Of a DNA stretch of 64,000 nt, positions 16,957-25,409 are shown piece after piece. The translations under genes and the position numbers were made by a program. The stretch comes from Marinifilaceae bacterium (GTDB lineage: Bacteria > Bacteroidota > Bacteroidia > Bacteroidales > Marinifilaceae), in the NCBI GenBank assembly GCA_017936285.1, contig JAGBFU010000064.1, forward strand, positions 1 to 64,000. The letters run 5' to 3'. The notes under the pieces are model-generated. The model saw only the letters and a list, made by a program, of their open reading frames with translations, was not told the origin of the DNA and ran no database searches. How positions within the stretch are numbered: the first letter of the stretch is position 1; the number at the start of each line of letters is the position of its first letter.

Positions 16957-18084
16957 ATGAAGTGTTTACGTGAATTTTTAGATAAACAGAAACCTCACTT
17001 TTGCGAGGGCGGAAAGTTTGCAAAATTGCACTCTGTCTTAACCGGATTTGAGTCATTTCTGTTCGTGCCGAACACAGTAACTTCGAAAGGTGCGCATATC
17101 CGCGATGCAGTGGATTTGAAGCGTACAATGATTACTGTTGTTGTTGCACTGCTCCCTGCATTGCTTTTCGGTATTTATAATGTGGGATATCAGCACTATT
17201 TGGCTCTTGGTCAGGATGCATCTTTCTGGTGCATGGTTGGCTTCGGATTGTTGAAGGTGCTTCCAATGATTATTGTTTCATATATCGTTGGACTTGGTAT
17301 TGAGTTTACTGTTGCTCAGATTAAGGGACATGAGATTAACGAGGGATTCCTTGTATCAGGAATCTTGATTCCAATGGTTATGCCTGTTGAAGCTCCACTA
17401 TGGATGGTGGCTGTTTCTACTGCATTTGCCGTTATCATTGGTAAGGAGATCTTCGGTGGTACAGGTATGAATATCTGGAACCCTGCATTGGTTGCTCGTG
17501 CATTCTTCTTCTTTGCATATCCAAGTATGATCACTGGTGATAAGGTTTGGGTTGCTAACTCTTGTGGAGCTACAGACGCTATCTCTGCTGCAACTCCTCT
17601 TGCTAATCAAGTATCAGGAGATTGTGGCGTTACATTATGTGATAGCATTATTGGTTTGATTCCGGGAGCTATAGGCGAGACCTCTGTTGTGGCAATTCTT
17701 ATTGGAGCTGTAATTTTGTTGGCAACAGGAGTTGCAAGCTGGCGAACAATGCTTTCTGTATTTGTAGGAGGTTTTGTTATGTCGTTGGTTATCATGGGTA
17801 ATGTTGATGATGCATTATTGCAGTTGTGTCTTGGAGGATTTGCATTCGGTGCTGTATTTATGGCAACCGATCCTGTAACATCGGCTCAGACAAATGTTGG
17901 TAAATACGTTTATGGATTGTTGGTAGGAGTTATGGCAATTCTTATCCGTTTGAAGAACCCTGGTTATCCAGAGGGAATGATGATGGCTATCTTGCTTATG
18001 AACTCATTCGCTCCACTTATTGACTGGGTAGTTGTTCAGGCAAATATCAACCGTCGTATGAAACGTGCAAAAGTTAACGCTTAA
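16957..18084 (+). CDS. nqrB: Na+-translocating NADH:quinone reductase subunit B
   Basis: A 375-residue integral membrane subunit (about ten spans) that carries a covalent FMN and riboflavin and forms part of the Na+ path. The probable FMN-attachment threonine is Thr213 in DAISAATPL, corresponding to the DxxSGAT-type site known from Vibrio NqrB and recognised by the flavin transferase ApbE; here the Gly of SGAT is Ala. The conserved block EIFGGTGMNIWNPALVARAF precedes it. It lies 15 bp after nqrA and 17 bp before nqrC. Confidence 0.97.
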   Translation: MKCLREFLDKQKPHFCEGGKFAKLHSVLTGFESFLFVPNTVTSKGAHIRDAVDLKRTMITVVVALLPALLFGIYNVGYQHYLALGQDASFWCMVGFGLLKVLPMIIVSYIVGLGIEFTVAQIKGHEINEGFLVSGILIPMVMPVEAPLWMVAVSTAFAVIIGKEIFGGTGMNIWNPALVARAFFFFAYPSMITGDKVWVANSCGATDAISAATPLANQVSGDCGVTLCDSIIGLIPGAIGETSVVAILIGAVILLATGVASWRTMLSVFVGGFVMSLVIMGNVDDALLQLCLGGFAFGAVFMATDPVTSAQTNVGKYVYGLLVGVMAILIRLKNPGYPEGMMMAILLMNSFAPLIDWVVVQANINRRMKRAKVNA

Positions 18085-18101
18085 TAAAGGAGGATATAGA
18101 G

Positions 18102-18806
18102 ATGAATACACAGAGTAATTCTTACACCTTTATATATTCTGTAGTAATGGTAGTGATTGTTGCAGCTCTTTTATCTGTAATTTCATTATCACTGAAGCCA
18201 TTCCAGGATGCAAATATAAAGAATGAGAAGAGACAGAATATCCTTAGTGCGGCTAACATTGACGTTTTACCTGCCGAGGCTGAGGAGAATTATGAAAAGT
18301 ATATTACAGAGACATTCGTTATCAATGCTCAGAACCAAAAGATTGAAGGTGTTGAGGCTTTCAATGTAGATATAGCTAAAGAGTACAAGAAACCTGCTGC
18401 AGAACGTCAGTTGCCTGTATTTGTTGCAGAGATAGATGGATCAAAGAAGTATATCCTTCCAATGTATGGAGCAGGACTTTGGGGTGCAATTTGGGGATAT
18501 GTATCTTTCAACGATGATAAGAATACCGTTTACGGAATCTTCTTTGACCACGCAGGTGAGACCCCTGGATTGGGCGCTGAGATTACAAACAAGGATAAAT
18601 TCAAAAAATTCTTTGCAGATAAGAAGGCATTCAATGCAAATGGAGAGCGTATCTTGAAGGTAAGTAAGGGAGCATCTTCAAAGGGATTGGGCGCTACTGA
18701 GGTAGATGCTATCTCTGGAGGTACAATTACATCAAATGCTGTTGATGCAATGCTTGCAGACTATTTTGAGAGTTATAAGGCTTTCTTGAGTAATAACCAA
18801 AATTAA
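18102..18806 (+). CDS. nqrC: Na+-translocating NADH:quinone reductase subunit C
   Basis: A 234-residue subunit with one N-terminal membrane helix (about 8-30) and a periplasmic FMN-binding domain. The predicted flavinylation site is Thr208 in DAISGGTITS; the usual motif is SGAT, so Gly replaces Ala directly before the attachment Thr. Upstream, GAGLWGAIWGYVSFNDD and HAGETPGLGAEI are typical of NqrC/RnfG domains. No apbE gene lies in this operon. A purine-rich AAGGAGG lies 11-17 bp before the ATG, one of few Shine-Dalgarno-like sites seen here. Confidence 0.96.
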   Translation: MNTQSNSYTFIYSVVMVVIVAALLSVISLSLKPFQDANIKNEKRQNILSAANIDVLPAEAEENYEKYITETFVINAQNQKIEGVEAFNVDIAKEYKKPAAERQLPVFVAEIDGSKKYILPMYGAGLWGAIWGYVSFNDDKNTVYGIFFDHAGETPGLGAEITNKDKFKKFFADKKAFNANGERILKVSKGASSKGLGATEVDAISGGTITSNAVDAMLADYFESYKAFLSNNQN

Positions 18807-18817
18807 TGTAGAGGAGT

Positions 18818-19453
18818 ATGAGCGCACTATTTTCAGATAAGAACAGACAGGCTTTGTTGGGCCCGTTGAGTGCAAATAACCCTGTTCTTGTGCAGATTTT
18901 GGGTATTTGCTCTGCCTTGGCTGTAACTTCACAGTTGAAGCCGGCGTTCGTTATGGGATTGTCAGTGACAGTTGTTTGTGCTTTTGCAAACGTAATCCTT
19001 TCACTTTTGAGAAATACAATTCCTAACAGAATTCGTATTATCGTGCAGTTGGTTGTTGTGGCTGCATTGGTAATCATTGTGGATCAGGTTTTGAAAGCAT
19101 TTGTTTACGATGTTAGTAAGCAGCTTTCTGTATATGTAGGTTTGATTATTACAAACTGTATTATCATGGGACGTATTGAGGCATTTGCATTGGCTAACAA
19201 GCCTTGGCCATCGCTTCTTGACGGTATTGGTAACGGTTTGGGATATGGAATGATTCTTGTGATTGTAGCATTTGTTCGTGAGTTGCTTGGAGCCGGAACA
19301 TTGTTCGGTTTCAAAGTATTCCCACAGGCATTCTACGATTGGGGATATATGAACAACGGTTTGATGCTTATGGCTCCAATGCCATTGATCCTTATCGGAT
19401 TGATTGTATGGTATCACAGAGCGAAAAACCCGGATATGATTGAGAACAATTAA
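18818..19453 (+). CDS. nqrD: Na+-translocating NADH:quinone reductase subunit D
   Basis: A 211-residue membrane subunit with about six helices, of the NqrD/RnfE family. Recognisable segments are NPVLVQILGICSALAVT, the conserved Cys-containing IITNCIIMGRIEAFA (one of the pair of half-site cysteines that hold the intramembrane iron centre with NqrE) and DGIGNGLGYGMILVIVAFVRELLG. It lies 11 bp after nqrC and 15 bp before nqrE. Confidence 0.96.
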   Translation: MSALFSDKNRQALLGPLSANNPVLVQILGICSALAVTSQLKPAFVMGLSVTVVCAFANVILSLLRNTIPNRIRIIVQLVVVAALVIIVDQVLKAFVYDVSKQLSVYVGLIITNCIIMGRIEAFALANKPWPSLLDGIGNGLGYGMILVIVAFVRELLGAGTLFGFKVFPQAFYDWGYMNNGLMLMAPMPLILIGLIVWYHRAKNPDMIENN

Positions 19454-19468
19454 AAGAGGTAAAAGATT

Positions 19469-20089
19469 ATGGGAAATTATTTTGGAATAATAGTTGAGGG
19501 TATCTTCACCCAAAATATGATCTTTGCATACTTCTTGGGAATGTGTTCATTCTTGGCCATCTCTAAGAATGTAAAGACCTCTTTTGGATTGGGTGTTGCC
19601 GTTGTATTCGTATTGTTGATTACTACTCCTGTGAACTATCTTTTGAACGAGTATGTGTTAAAAGAGGGTGCATTGTCATGGTGTATGGGCGAGGCTGCTG
19701 CTACTATAGATTTGAGCTTCCTAAGCCTTATTCTGTTTATTGCCGTAATTGCTGCTATTGTGCAATTGGTAGAGATGATCGTTGAGAAATTCTCACCGGC
19801 ATTGTATAATCAGCTTGGTATCTTTTTGCCATTGATTGCTGTAAACTGTGCTGTGATGGGAGCTTCGCTTTTCATGCAGCAGAGAGATTGGGTGAATATT
19901 GGCGAGGTTGCATGCTACGGTCTTGGTTCTGGTCTTGGCTGGATGTTTGCAATTGTAGGTATGGCAGCAATTAGAGAGAAAATTAAATATTCAGATGTTC
20001 CCGCTCCATTGCGTGGAATTGGAATTACCTTCATCATTACAGGTTTGATGGCAATTTCATTCATCTGTTTCTCAGGAATTAGTTTGTAA
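19469..20089 (+). CDS. nqrE: Na+-translocating NADH:quinone reductase subunit E
   Basis: A 206-residue membrane subunit with about six helices, a paralogue of NqrD in inverted topology. Cysteines lie in [14 protein letters not shown]-like context (near residue 26, GMCSFLA) and in [13 protein letters not shown], and are expected to ligate the shared iron centre. The C-terminus ([23 protein letters not shown]) is typical. It lies between nqrD and nqrF with short gaps and no internal terminator. Confidence 0.96.
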   Translation: MGNYFGIIVEGIFTQNMIFAYFLGMCSFLAISKNVKTSFGLGVAVVFVLLITTPVNYLLNEYVLKEGALSWCMGEAAATIDLSFLSLILFIAVIAAIVQLVEMIVEKFSPALYNQLGIFLPLIAVNCAVMGASLFMQQRDWVNIGEVACYGLGSGLGWMFAIVGMAAIREKIKYSDVPAPLRGIGITFIITGLMAISFICFSGISL

Positions 20090-20109
20090 TCAGTAAATAG
20101 AGAAAGATA

Positions 20110-21366
20110 ATGAATACTTCAATATTGTTTTCTGCAATAGTTGTATTTACTGTAGTTATCATTGTTTTGGTAAGTTTGCTTCTGTTGGCAAAAGAGAAGT
20201 TGACTCCAAAGGGCAAGGTAAAGGTAAGTATTAACGGCGGTAGCAGAATTATCGAGACTGATCCGGGAAGCAGCCTTTTGGCTACTCTTGGAAATGAAAA
20301 GATTTTCCTTCCATCGGCTTGTGGAGGAAAGGGAGCCTGCGGAATGTGTAAGTGTCAAGTTGTAAGTGGTGGAGGTAGTATTCTTCCTACAGAGAAGGGC
20401 TTCTTCTCATATAAGCAACAACACGAGGATTGGCGTTTGGCATGTCAGGTAAAGGTTAAAGAGGATACAGAGATGGTAATCCCAGAGTCTGTTCTTGGTA
20501 TCAAGAAGTGGGAGTGCGAGGTTGTATCTAATAAGAATATCTCTACCTTCTTGAAGGAGTTTGTTGTTAAGTTGCCAGAGGGCGAGACATTGAACTTCCG
20601 TGCAGGAGGATATATTCAGATTGATGTACCTGCAATCGATGTTGACTTCAAGGATATCGAGGTTGACGATCGTTACAAGCAGGATTGGGAGAATATGAAG
20701 ATGTTCGATTTGAAGATGCACAACCCAGAGCCAACTTATCGTGCTTACTCAATGGCTAACCACCCGGCAGAGGGTAATATCGTGATGTTGAACATCCGTA
20801 TTGCTACTCCTCCATTTGATAGAGCCGCAGGTAAGTTCATGGATGTAAATCCTGGAATCTGTTCTTCATTCATCCACTCACGTAAGCCTGGAGATAAGGT
20901 TATTGTTTCTGGTCCTTACGGAGAGTTCTTCTTGCGTGAGACAAAGAACGAGAAGATGTTTATTGGTGGTGGAGCAGGTATGGCACCTATGCGTTCACAC
21001 ATCTATGATATCTTCAAGACTAAGAAGATTACCGATACTAAGGTTACATTCTGGTATGGTGCCCGTGCATTGAAAGAGGCTCCATACGTTGACGAGTTCG
21101 ATGCAATCCAGAAGGAGTTCGATAACTTCAGCTGGACTTTGGCTCTTGACCGTCCGGATCCGGAGGCTGATGCAGCAGGTGTAGCTTACAAGCCGGGATT
21201 TGTTCACAATGTAATCTTCGAGAACTATTTGAAGAATCACGAGAATCCAGAGGATATTGAGTACTATTTGTGCGGACCTCCTATGATGATTCAGGCAGTA
21301 ACAAATATGCTGTATGAGTTGGGAGTTCCAGACGAGAACGTAATGTACGATAACTTCGGAGGATAG
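20110..21366 (+). CDS. nqrF: Na+-translocating NADH:quinone reductase subunit F
   Basis: A 418-residue NADH dehydrogenase subunit. One N-terminal helix (about 6-27) anchors it. A plant-type 2Fe-2S ferredoxin domain has Cys71, Cys77, Cys80 and Cys112 (SACGGKGACGMCKC...ACQV). The FAD-binding motif RAYSMANHP and the NAD-binding motif GGGAGMAPMRSH follow, with the C-terminal YLCGPPMMIQA. Electrons enter the complex here. It is the last gene of the operon; a hairpin follows at 21381-21404. Confidence 0.97.
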   Translation: MNTSILFSAIVVFTVVIIVLVSLLLLAKEKLTPKGKVKVSINGGSRIIETDPGSSLLATLGNEKIFLPSACGGKGACGMCKCQVVSGGGSILPTEKGFFSYKQQHEDWRLACQVKVKEDTEMVIPESVLGIKKWECEVVSNKNISTFLKEFVVKLPEGETLNFRAGGYIQIDVPAIDVDFKDIEVDDRYKQDWENMKMFDLKMHNPEPTYRAYSMANHPAEGNIVMLNIRIATPPFDRAAGKFMDVNPGICSSFIHSRKPGDKVIVSGPYGEFFLRETKNEKMFIGGGAGMAPMRSHIYDIFKTKKITDTKVTFWYGARALKEAPYVDEFDAIQKEFDNFSWTLALDRPDPEADAAGVAYKPGFVHNVIFENYLKNHENPEDIEYYLCGPPMMIQAVTNMLYELGVPDENVMYDNFGG

Positions 21367-21380
21367 TATCTAATAGGTAT

Positions 21381-21404
21381 GGACTGTTCATTTATGAGCA
21401 GTCC
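21381..21404 (+). terminator. Hairpin after nqrF
   Basis: GGACTGTTCAT and ATGAGCAGTCC pair over 11 positions with one G-U-type position around a short TT loop. The T-tract is weak (AACTTACTTTGTTTTA), so termination may be partial and glyA could receive read-through. Confidence 0.6.
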
Positions 21405-21439
21405 AACTTACTTTGTTTTATAACGTTATTAATTTGATA

Positions 21440-22720
21440 ATGGAAAGAGATAACACAATTTTCAATCTAATAGAAGAGGAGCACAAGAGACAACAACATG
21501 GAATAGAGCTTATCGCTTCTGAGAACTTTGTAAGTGAGCAGGTAATGGAGGCTATGGGTTCTTGCTTGACAAATAAGTATGCTGAGGGTTATCCCGGAGC
21601 AAGATATTACGGAGGTTGTCAGGTTGTTGACCAGGTTGAGAGATTGGCCATAGAGCGTGCATGTAAGTTGTTTGGTGCTGAGTATGCTAACGTTCAGCCT
21701 CACTCAGGTGCTCAGGCAAATGCAGCTGTATTCTTTGCATGCATGAAACCGGGAGATACCTATTTGGGATTGGATTTGGCACATGGAGGACACCTTTCTC
21801 ACGGTTCTGCTGTAAACTTGTCAGGAATCAACTACAAACCAATTGCATATCACGTTGATGAGAAGACAGGTTTGGTTGACTATGATGAGATGGAGCGTTT
21901 GGCTTTGGAGCATAAACCAAAGATGATTGTATCTGGTGCTTCTGCATATTCACGTGATTGGGATTATAAGAGAATGCGCGAGATTGCCGATAAGGTTGGA
22001 GCTTTGTTGATGTACGATATGGCTCACCCTGCAGGTTTGATTGCTGCCGGTCTTTTGAATAACCCATTTGAGTATTGCCATATTGTAACAACTACTACTC
22101 ACAAGACTCTTCGTGGTCCTCGTGGTGGTATGATCTTCTTGCCAAAGGATTTCCCAAATCCATGGGGAATTACAACTCCAAAGGGTGAGATTAAGATGAT
22201 GTCTGCAATTATGAACTCTGCCGTATTCCCTGGCCAGCAGGGTGGACCTCTTGAGCATGTAATTGCATCAAAGGCTGTTGCTTTTGGCGAGGCTTTGACA
22301 GATTCATACAAGGAGTATGCTAAGCAGGTACAGAAGAATGCAGCAGTTATGGCTGCAGAGTTTATCGCTAAGGGTTACTCGGTTGTGTCTGGTGGAACAG
22401 ACAACCACTGTATGCTTATCGATTTGCGTTCTAAGTTCCCTGAGTTGACAGGTAAGAAGGCTGAGAATACTTTGGTTCTTGCTGATATCACTATCAATAA
22501 GAATATGGTTCCATTCGATTCTCGCTCTCCATTCCAAACTTCAGGTATTCGTGTTGGAACTCCAGCAATTACTACCCGTGGTTTGAAGGAGGATGATATG
22601 AAGGTTATTGTTGATATGATTGACCGAGTTCTTTCTGATCCTGATAACGAGCAGGTTATTGCTCAGGTTAGAGCAGAGGTTAACGCAATGATGGCTGATA
22701 GGCCAATGTTTGCGTGGTAA
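21440..22720 (+). CDS. glyA: Serine hydroxymethyltransferase
   Basis: A PLP enzyme interconverting serine and glycine with transfer of a one-carbon unit to tetrahydrofolate (cytoplasm). I start it at the ATG at 21440 (426 residues, [14 protein letters not shown]), the usual family start; an extension to 21413 adds nine residues with no support. Motifs are [25 protein letters not shown], the PLP-lysine block [14 protein letters not shown] and GTPAITTRG near the C-terminus. Immediately downstream lies repeat R1 and then a terminator. Confidence 0.97.
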   Translation: MERDNTIFNLIEEEHKRQQHGIELIASENFVSEQVMEAMGSCLTNKYAEGYPGARYYGGCQVVDQVERLAIERACKLFGAEYANVQPHSGAQANAAVFFACMKPGDTYLGLDLAHGGHLSHGSAVNLSGINYKPIAYHVDEKTGLVDYDEMERLALEHKPKMIVSGASAYSRDWDYKRMREIADKVGALLMYDMAHPAGLIAAGLLNNPFEYCHIVTTTTHKTLRGPRGGMIFLPKDFPNPWGITTPKGEIKMMSAIMNSAVFPGQQGGPLEHVIASKAVAFGEALTDSYKEYAKQVQKNAAVMAAEFIAKGYSVVSGGTDNHCMLIDLRSKFPELTGKKAENTLVLADITINKNMVPFDSRSPFQTSGIRVGTPAITTRGLKEDDMKVIVDMIDRVLSDPDNEQVIAQVRAEVNAMMADRPMFAW

Positions 22721-22728
22721 CGGCTACG

Positions 22729-22890
22729 GAGTATATATTTTTTGAAATGACGCTCACGGCTCAAGTATCTCTACGTCAATTTACCTATAAAACAGAACTC
22801 GCTGCTTCGCAGCTCAAACAGCAGTTTTATAACGGTAAATTTTCCTTGAATACTAATCGCCTTCCGCTAGTTTTCAAAAAATATATACTC
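22729..22890. repeat. Repeat R1: 122-bp conserved core with copy-specific 19-bp inverted arms
   Basis: The core 22749-22870 is identical to 26367-26488 at 120 of 122 positions. Within it AATTTACC+TATAAAAC (22778-22793) pairs with GTTTTATA+GGTAAATT (22824-22841, AC bulge), and GCTGC/GCAGC (22801-22813) forms a small TTC-loop hairpin. Outside the core, the arm GAGTATATATTTTTTGAAA (22729-22747) is perfectly complementary to 22872-22890. The arms of R2 are entirely different in sequence. It lies just 3' of glyA. Confidence 0.9.
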
Positions 22891-22911
22891 CTCCGCTAAT
22901 ATAATTTATAG

Positions 22912-22944
22912 AGAGTGTCACAGGTTTCTGTGGCACTTTTTTTG
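22912..22944 (+). terminator. Terminator, first copy of a 33-bp direct repeat
   Basis: GTGTCACAG pairs with CTGTGGCAC across a GTTT loop, then seven T. The same 33 bases recur exactly at 24955-24987, so this pair of terminators flanks the NVEALA cassette. Confidence 0.9.
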
Positions 22945-22981
22945 ATGTTATTATAGTCGATGTCTTGTATTACTGAAATTT

Positions 22982-23584
22982 ATGTCTGAAAATTTTGATA
23001 ATAATAATAATAATAATAACTTTGCGAAAATTGCATGTGTGATGTTAAAGTATTTATATAGAATTTTGTTTGCTTTATCTCTCTTTGTGGGGGTGTTGCT
23101 TTTGATTGTAGATTATTTAGATAAACAAGAGTTAAGAAAGTGTGTTATAGGATGTATTGGACGTCAATTAAATCTTTCAGATTCTTTGGTATTCCTTAAT
23201 TCATCTGATATCTCTGATATTAGTGACTTTGATTATAAGATATTTTGTTATATCCCTCCTGGTGAGTGTTTGGGCTGTAAATTGAATATGACAAAATGGA
23301 ATGATTTTATGAATGAATTTCCAGTAAATAATGTTACTTTGGTATTCCTTACGCATTTGGAAAATAAGAATGAAGTTAATAGATATGCTAATCTGCTTTG
23401 TTTTAGGTATCCTATAATTGCATATAATGATAATAAGATTTATGATAATATAACTTCTATCATGAAGATTGCCAACGGTATAAATGTTTTTCTCTTGAAT
23501 AAAAATAATTTAGTCGAGTCTATAGGTAATCCTTTGTATAACAAAAAGATTAAGGATTTATACATCGACATTATAAAGAATTAA
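22982..23584 (+). CDS. Membrane-anchored thioredoxin-fold-like protein of the NVEALA cassette
   Basis: A 200-residue protein. After an Asn run (residues 7-13, from an AAT microsatellite) there is one membrane span (about 24-45). The outer domain resembles a redoxin: a strand KIFCYIPP is followed by the motif C96-L-G-C99, then LVFLTHLENKNEV and GINVFLLNKNNLVES, as in thioredoxin/peroxiredoxin folds. The absence of a conserved cis-Pro block makes catalysis uncertain. It is the first gene of a three-gene unit with an NVEALA peptide and a propeller lipoprotein, and is visibly AT-richer than glyA. A redox role on the partner peptide, which has two Cys, is speculation. Confidence 0.65.
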   Translation: MSENFDNNNNNNNFAKIACVMLKYLYRILFALSLFVGVLLLIVDYLDKQELRKCVIGCIGRQLNLSDSLVFLNSSDISDISDFDYKIFCYIPPGECLGCKLNMTKWNDFMNEFPVNNVTLVFLTHLENKNEVNRYANLLCFRYPIIAYNDNKIYDNITSIMKIANGINVFLLNKNNLVESIGNPLYNKKIKDLYIDIIKN

Positions 23585-23609
23585 TTAACTAAAATTAAAA
23601 ATAATAACT

Positions 23610-23879
23610 ATGAGCAAGAAGATGAAATTATTAGCATTTGTAGTATGTATTGTATTATGTGCTACTATGGTTGTGGCTGTTGTGCTTAAGAGACAACAAG
23701 ATAGACCATTGTTTGCAGAGAGGAATATCGAGGCTTTAACCTCTACAGAATCCTACTCAAGTGAGATAAATTCTGATGATTGTTATGTAAAAGATGGTGC
23801 TCAATGCTTGGTAATTTATATAACACCTAATGGGAATAACGGAGTAATATATTTGAACCAATATCCCAAAGAACCATGA
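23610..23879 (+). CDS. NVEALA domain peptide
   Basis: An 89-residue small protein. A hydrophobic leader or anchor spans residues 8-26, then the diagnostic motif NIEALT (39-44), a variant of NVEALA, follows a short basic linker. The C-terminal part holds two cysteines (Cys58 and Cys66, DDCYVKDGAQC) and a polar tail. NVEALA proteins are known only from Bacteroidetes and have been considered natural-product-precursor-like or small exported peptides; the function is not established. The stop overlaps the next ATG (ATGA at 23876-23879), so translation is probably coupled to the lipoprotein gene. Confidence 0.85.
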   Translation: MSKKMKLLAFVVCIVLCATMVVAVVLKRQQDRPLFAERNIEALTSTESYSSEINSDDCYVKDGAQCLVIYITPNGNNGVIYLNQYPKEP

Positions 23880-24922
23880 TCTACCGTAATATGATAAATT
23901 GCTTTTTCTTTCTATTGTTGTTATGTGCGTGTGGTACTGATAATAATGGATTAAGAAATATTGCATTTGAAAATTTGGTTGGAGTACCATCGGGTTGTGA
24001 CTATATAGTTGACTATCCTCAGGAGATGTATGTTATAGACTCATTATTAATATTATGTGATCCTCGCTTAAGTAAAGGTGTGGTAGAAGTGTATGATATT
24101 AATACTGGCGATTTTATTCAGGCTCCTCTTAAAAGAGGACGCGGAGATTTTGAGTTTATGTCGCCATATTTTTTGGGATTCTCTAATAGTTGTGATTCGT
24201 TGTATATTTATGATGTAATGCAGAGTAAATTGGTAGCTTCAAAAATAATATTAAATAGAGATTCTTTGATTATCAATTCATATAATCAATATGAATCAGA
24301 TAGGAAGGATATTGTATCTACTAAGTTGGCTAAGCTTGATAATGGATATATTGTGTCGTTACCATATTTTGCTAAAGATTCAATGTTTGTTCTGTTTGAT
24401 TCTAGAATGCAGTTTAAGCAGAAATTTGGTAATTTACCAGTTGAATGGGAAAAAACAGATGAAATTAAATTGTATAACACCTTTGTTGGTGATATAAAAA
24501 CACATGGCAATAAGGTAATATATGCCTCTGGAAGATTACCATATGTTGTTTGTTATGATGTTGCGGATGATGGTGCTGTAGTAAAGAGTTGGGAGGTTAT
24601 TTTGGATGAGTATTCAATATATTTTGAGGGTGATAAACTAAGATTTTCAAATGATAATCCTCAAACATTTATGTCTGTTCACCCTACTTCTGATAAGATC
24701 TTTGTCGTTTACAATGGATATACTACAGATGATTGGGCACACGATATTGATAAATCAGTGGAGTATAAGATAATTGCTATTGATTATGAAGGTCAGGTTG
24801 TAGGTGCTTATGAGCTTGATTATCCAATCATAAAATTATCAGTTTCTCCTAAAGGTAAGGATATGTTTGTTTTTACCACTGTTGATGAGCGAATGGATAT
24901 CGTAAAATATACAATTAAATAA
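23876..24922 (+). CDS. BF3164-type propeller lipoprotein
   Basis: A 348-residue lipoprotein with the lipobox LLLCACG near residue 18. The mature part shows repeated blade-like segments (YVIDSLLILCDPRLSKGVVEVYD, PLKRGRGDFEFMSPYF, SDKIFVVYNGY), which fit the TolB-like six-bladed beta-propeller family named BF3164 in Bacteroides. Such genes often sit next to NVEALA peptides in Bacteroidales (recalled, not checked here). It overlaps the peptide gene by 4 bp and is followed by the second copy of the 33-bp terminator. A surface or periplasmic partner of the peptide is the likely role, by inference. Confidence 0.8.
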   Translation: MIYRNMINCFFFLLLLCACGTDNNGLRNIAFENLVGVPSGCDYIVDYPQEMYVIDSLLILCDPRLSKGVVEVYDINTGDFIQAPLKRGRGDFEFMSPYFLGFSNSCDSLYIYDVMQSKLVASKIILNRDSLIINSYNQYESDRKDIVSTKLAKLDNGYIVSLPYFAKDSMFVLFDSRMQFKQKFGNLPVEWEKTDEIKLYNTFVGDIKTHGNKVIYASGRLPYVVCYDVADDGAVVKSWEVILDEYSIYFEGDKLRFSNDNPQTFMSVHPTSDKIFVVYNGYTTDDWAHDIDKSVEYKIIAIDYEGQVVGAYELDYPIIKLSVSPKGKDMFVFTTVDERMDIVKYTIK

Positions 24923-24954
24923 GATTTTGCATTGAACGTTTATAAATAAACCCT

Positions 24955-24987
24955 AGAGTGTCACAGGTTTCTGTGGCACTTTTTTTG
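24955..24987 (+). terminator. Terminator, second copy of the 33-bp direct repeat
   Basis: Identical over 33 bp to 22912-22944, including the seven-T tail. It ends the NVEALA cassette. Confidence 0.9.
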
Positions 24988-25112
24988 TGCATTTATATAA
25001 ATTTAAAATAAACATAAAATATACAAAGTAAAATCACTATCTTTGTACTGTGAATAATGTATATGCAATAAGCTATAATAATGCATTATTGAAATAAAAT
25101 AAGTGTCTAACC

Positions 25113-25144
25113 ATTGTAGGTAATTATTTTATTACCTATTTTTG
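25113..25144 (+). promoter_or_regulatory. Promoter of the DUF4160/DUF2442 pair
   Basis: ATTG (25113-25116), a 20-bp spacer, and TATTTTTG (25137-25144), which fits TAnnTTTG, 20 bp before the ATG at 25165. A second perfect box, TATCTTTG, lies at 25038-25045. Confidence 0.55.
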
Positions 25145-25164
25145 CAAAGTGAAAGGGTATTATT

Positions 25165-25404
25165 ATGCCAACAATTTTTATCCTTTTCGGATTTAGATTT
25201 TTATTTTACGCCAATGACCATGAACCAATCCATGTTCATGTCGTGAAGGGTAAAATTCGTGCCAAGTTTACAATTAGTCCGGTTGAATTAGTTGAAAATG
25301 ATGGTTTGAAAGCTTCTGAAATTAAGATGGTAGAGTCGGTAATAGAGGAGAATGTTGAAGTTATTTCGGAGCATTGGAATAAATTTTTTAATAACAATAC
25401 ATAA
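25165..25404 (+). CDS. DUF4160 family protein (toxin-like partner)
   Basis: A 79-residue cytoplasmic protein. MPTIFILFGFRFLFYANDHEPIHVHVVKGKIRAKF is the DUF4160 signature (split here: GFRFLFYANDHEPIHVHV), with the conserved DHxPxHVHV block and a C-terminal helix ISEHWNKFF. DUF4160 genes are typically paired with DUF2442 genes and have been predicted to form toxin-antitoxin-like modules; experimental proof is not known to me. The partner starts 5 bp downstream. Confidence 0.85.
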   Translation: MPTIFILFGFRFLFYANDHEPIHVHVVKGKIRAKFTISPVELVENDGLKASEIKMVESVIEENVEVISEHWNKFFNNNT

Positions 25405-25409
25405 TATCG

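Noticed and set aside
22791-22828. REP element or tRNA-like fold in the R1 core
   Set aside because: The GCTGC/GCAGC stem is tiny, no acceptor or T-arm pattern is present, and there is no CCA; it fits only as the tip of the larger palindrome.
22998-23021. AAT microsatellite at the start of the thioredoxin-like gene as a phase-variation switch
   Set aside because: Unit length is three bases, so changes in copy number keep the frame; it can only alter the Asn run length.
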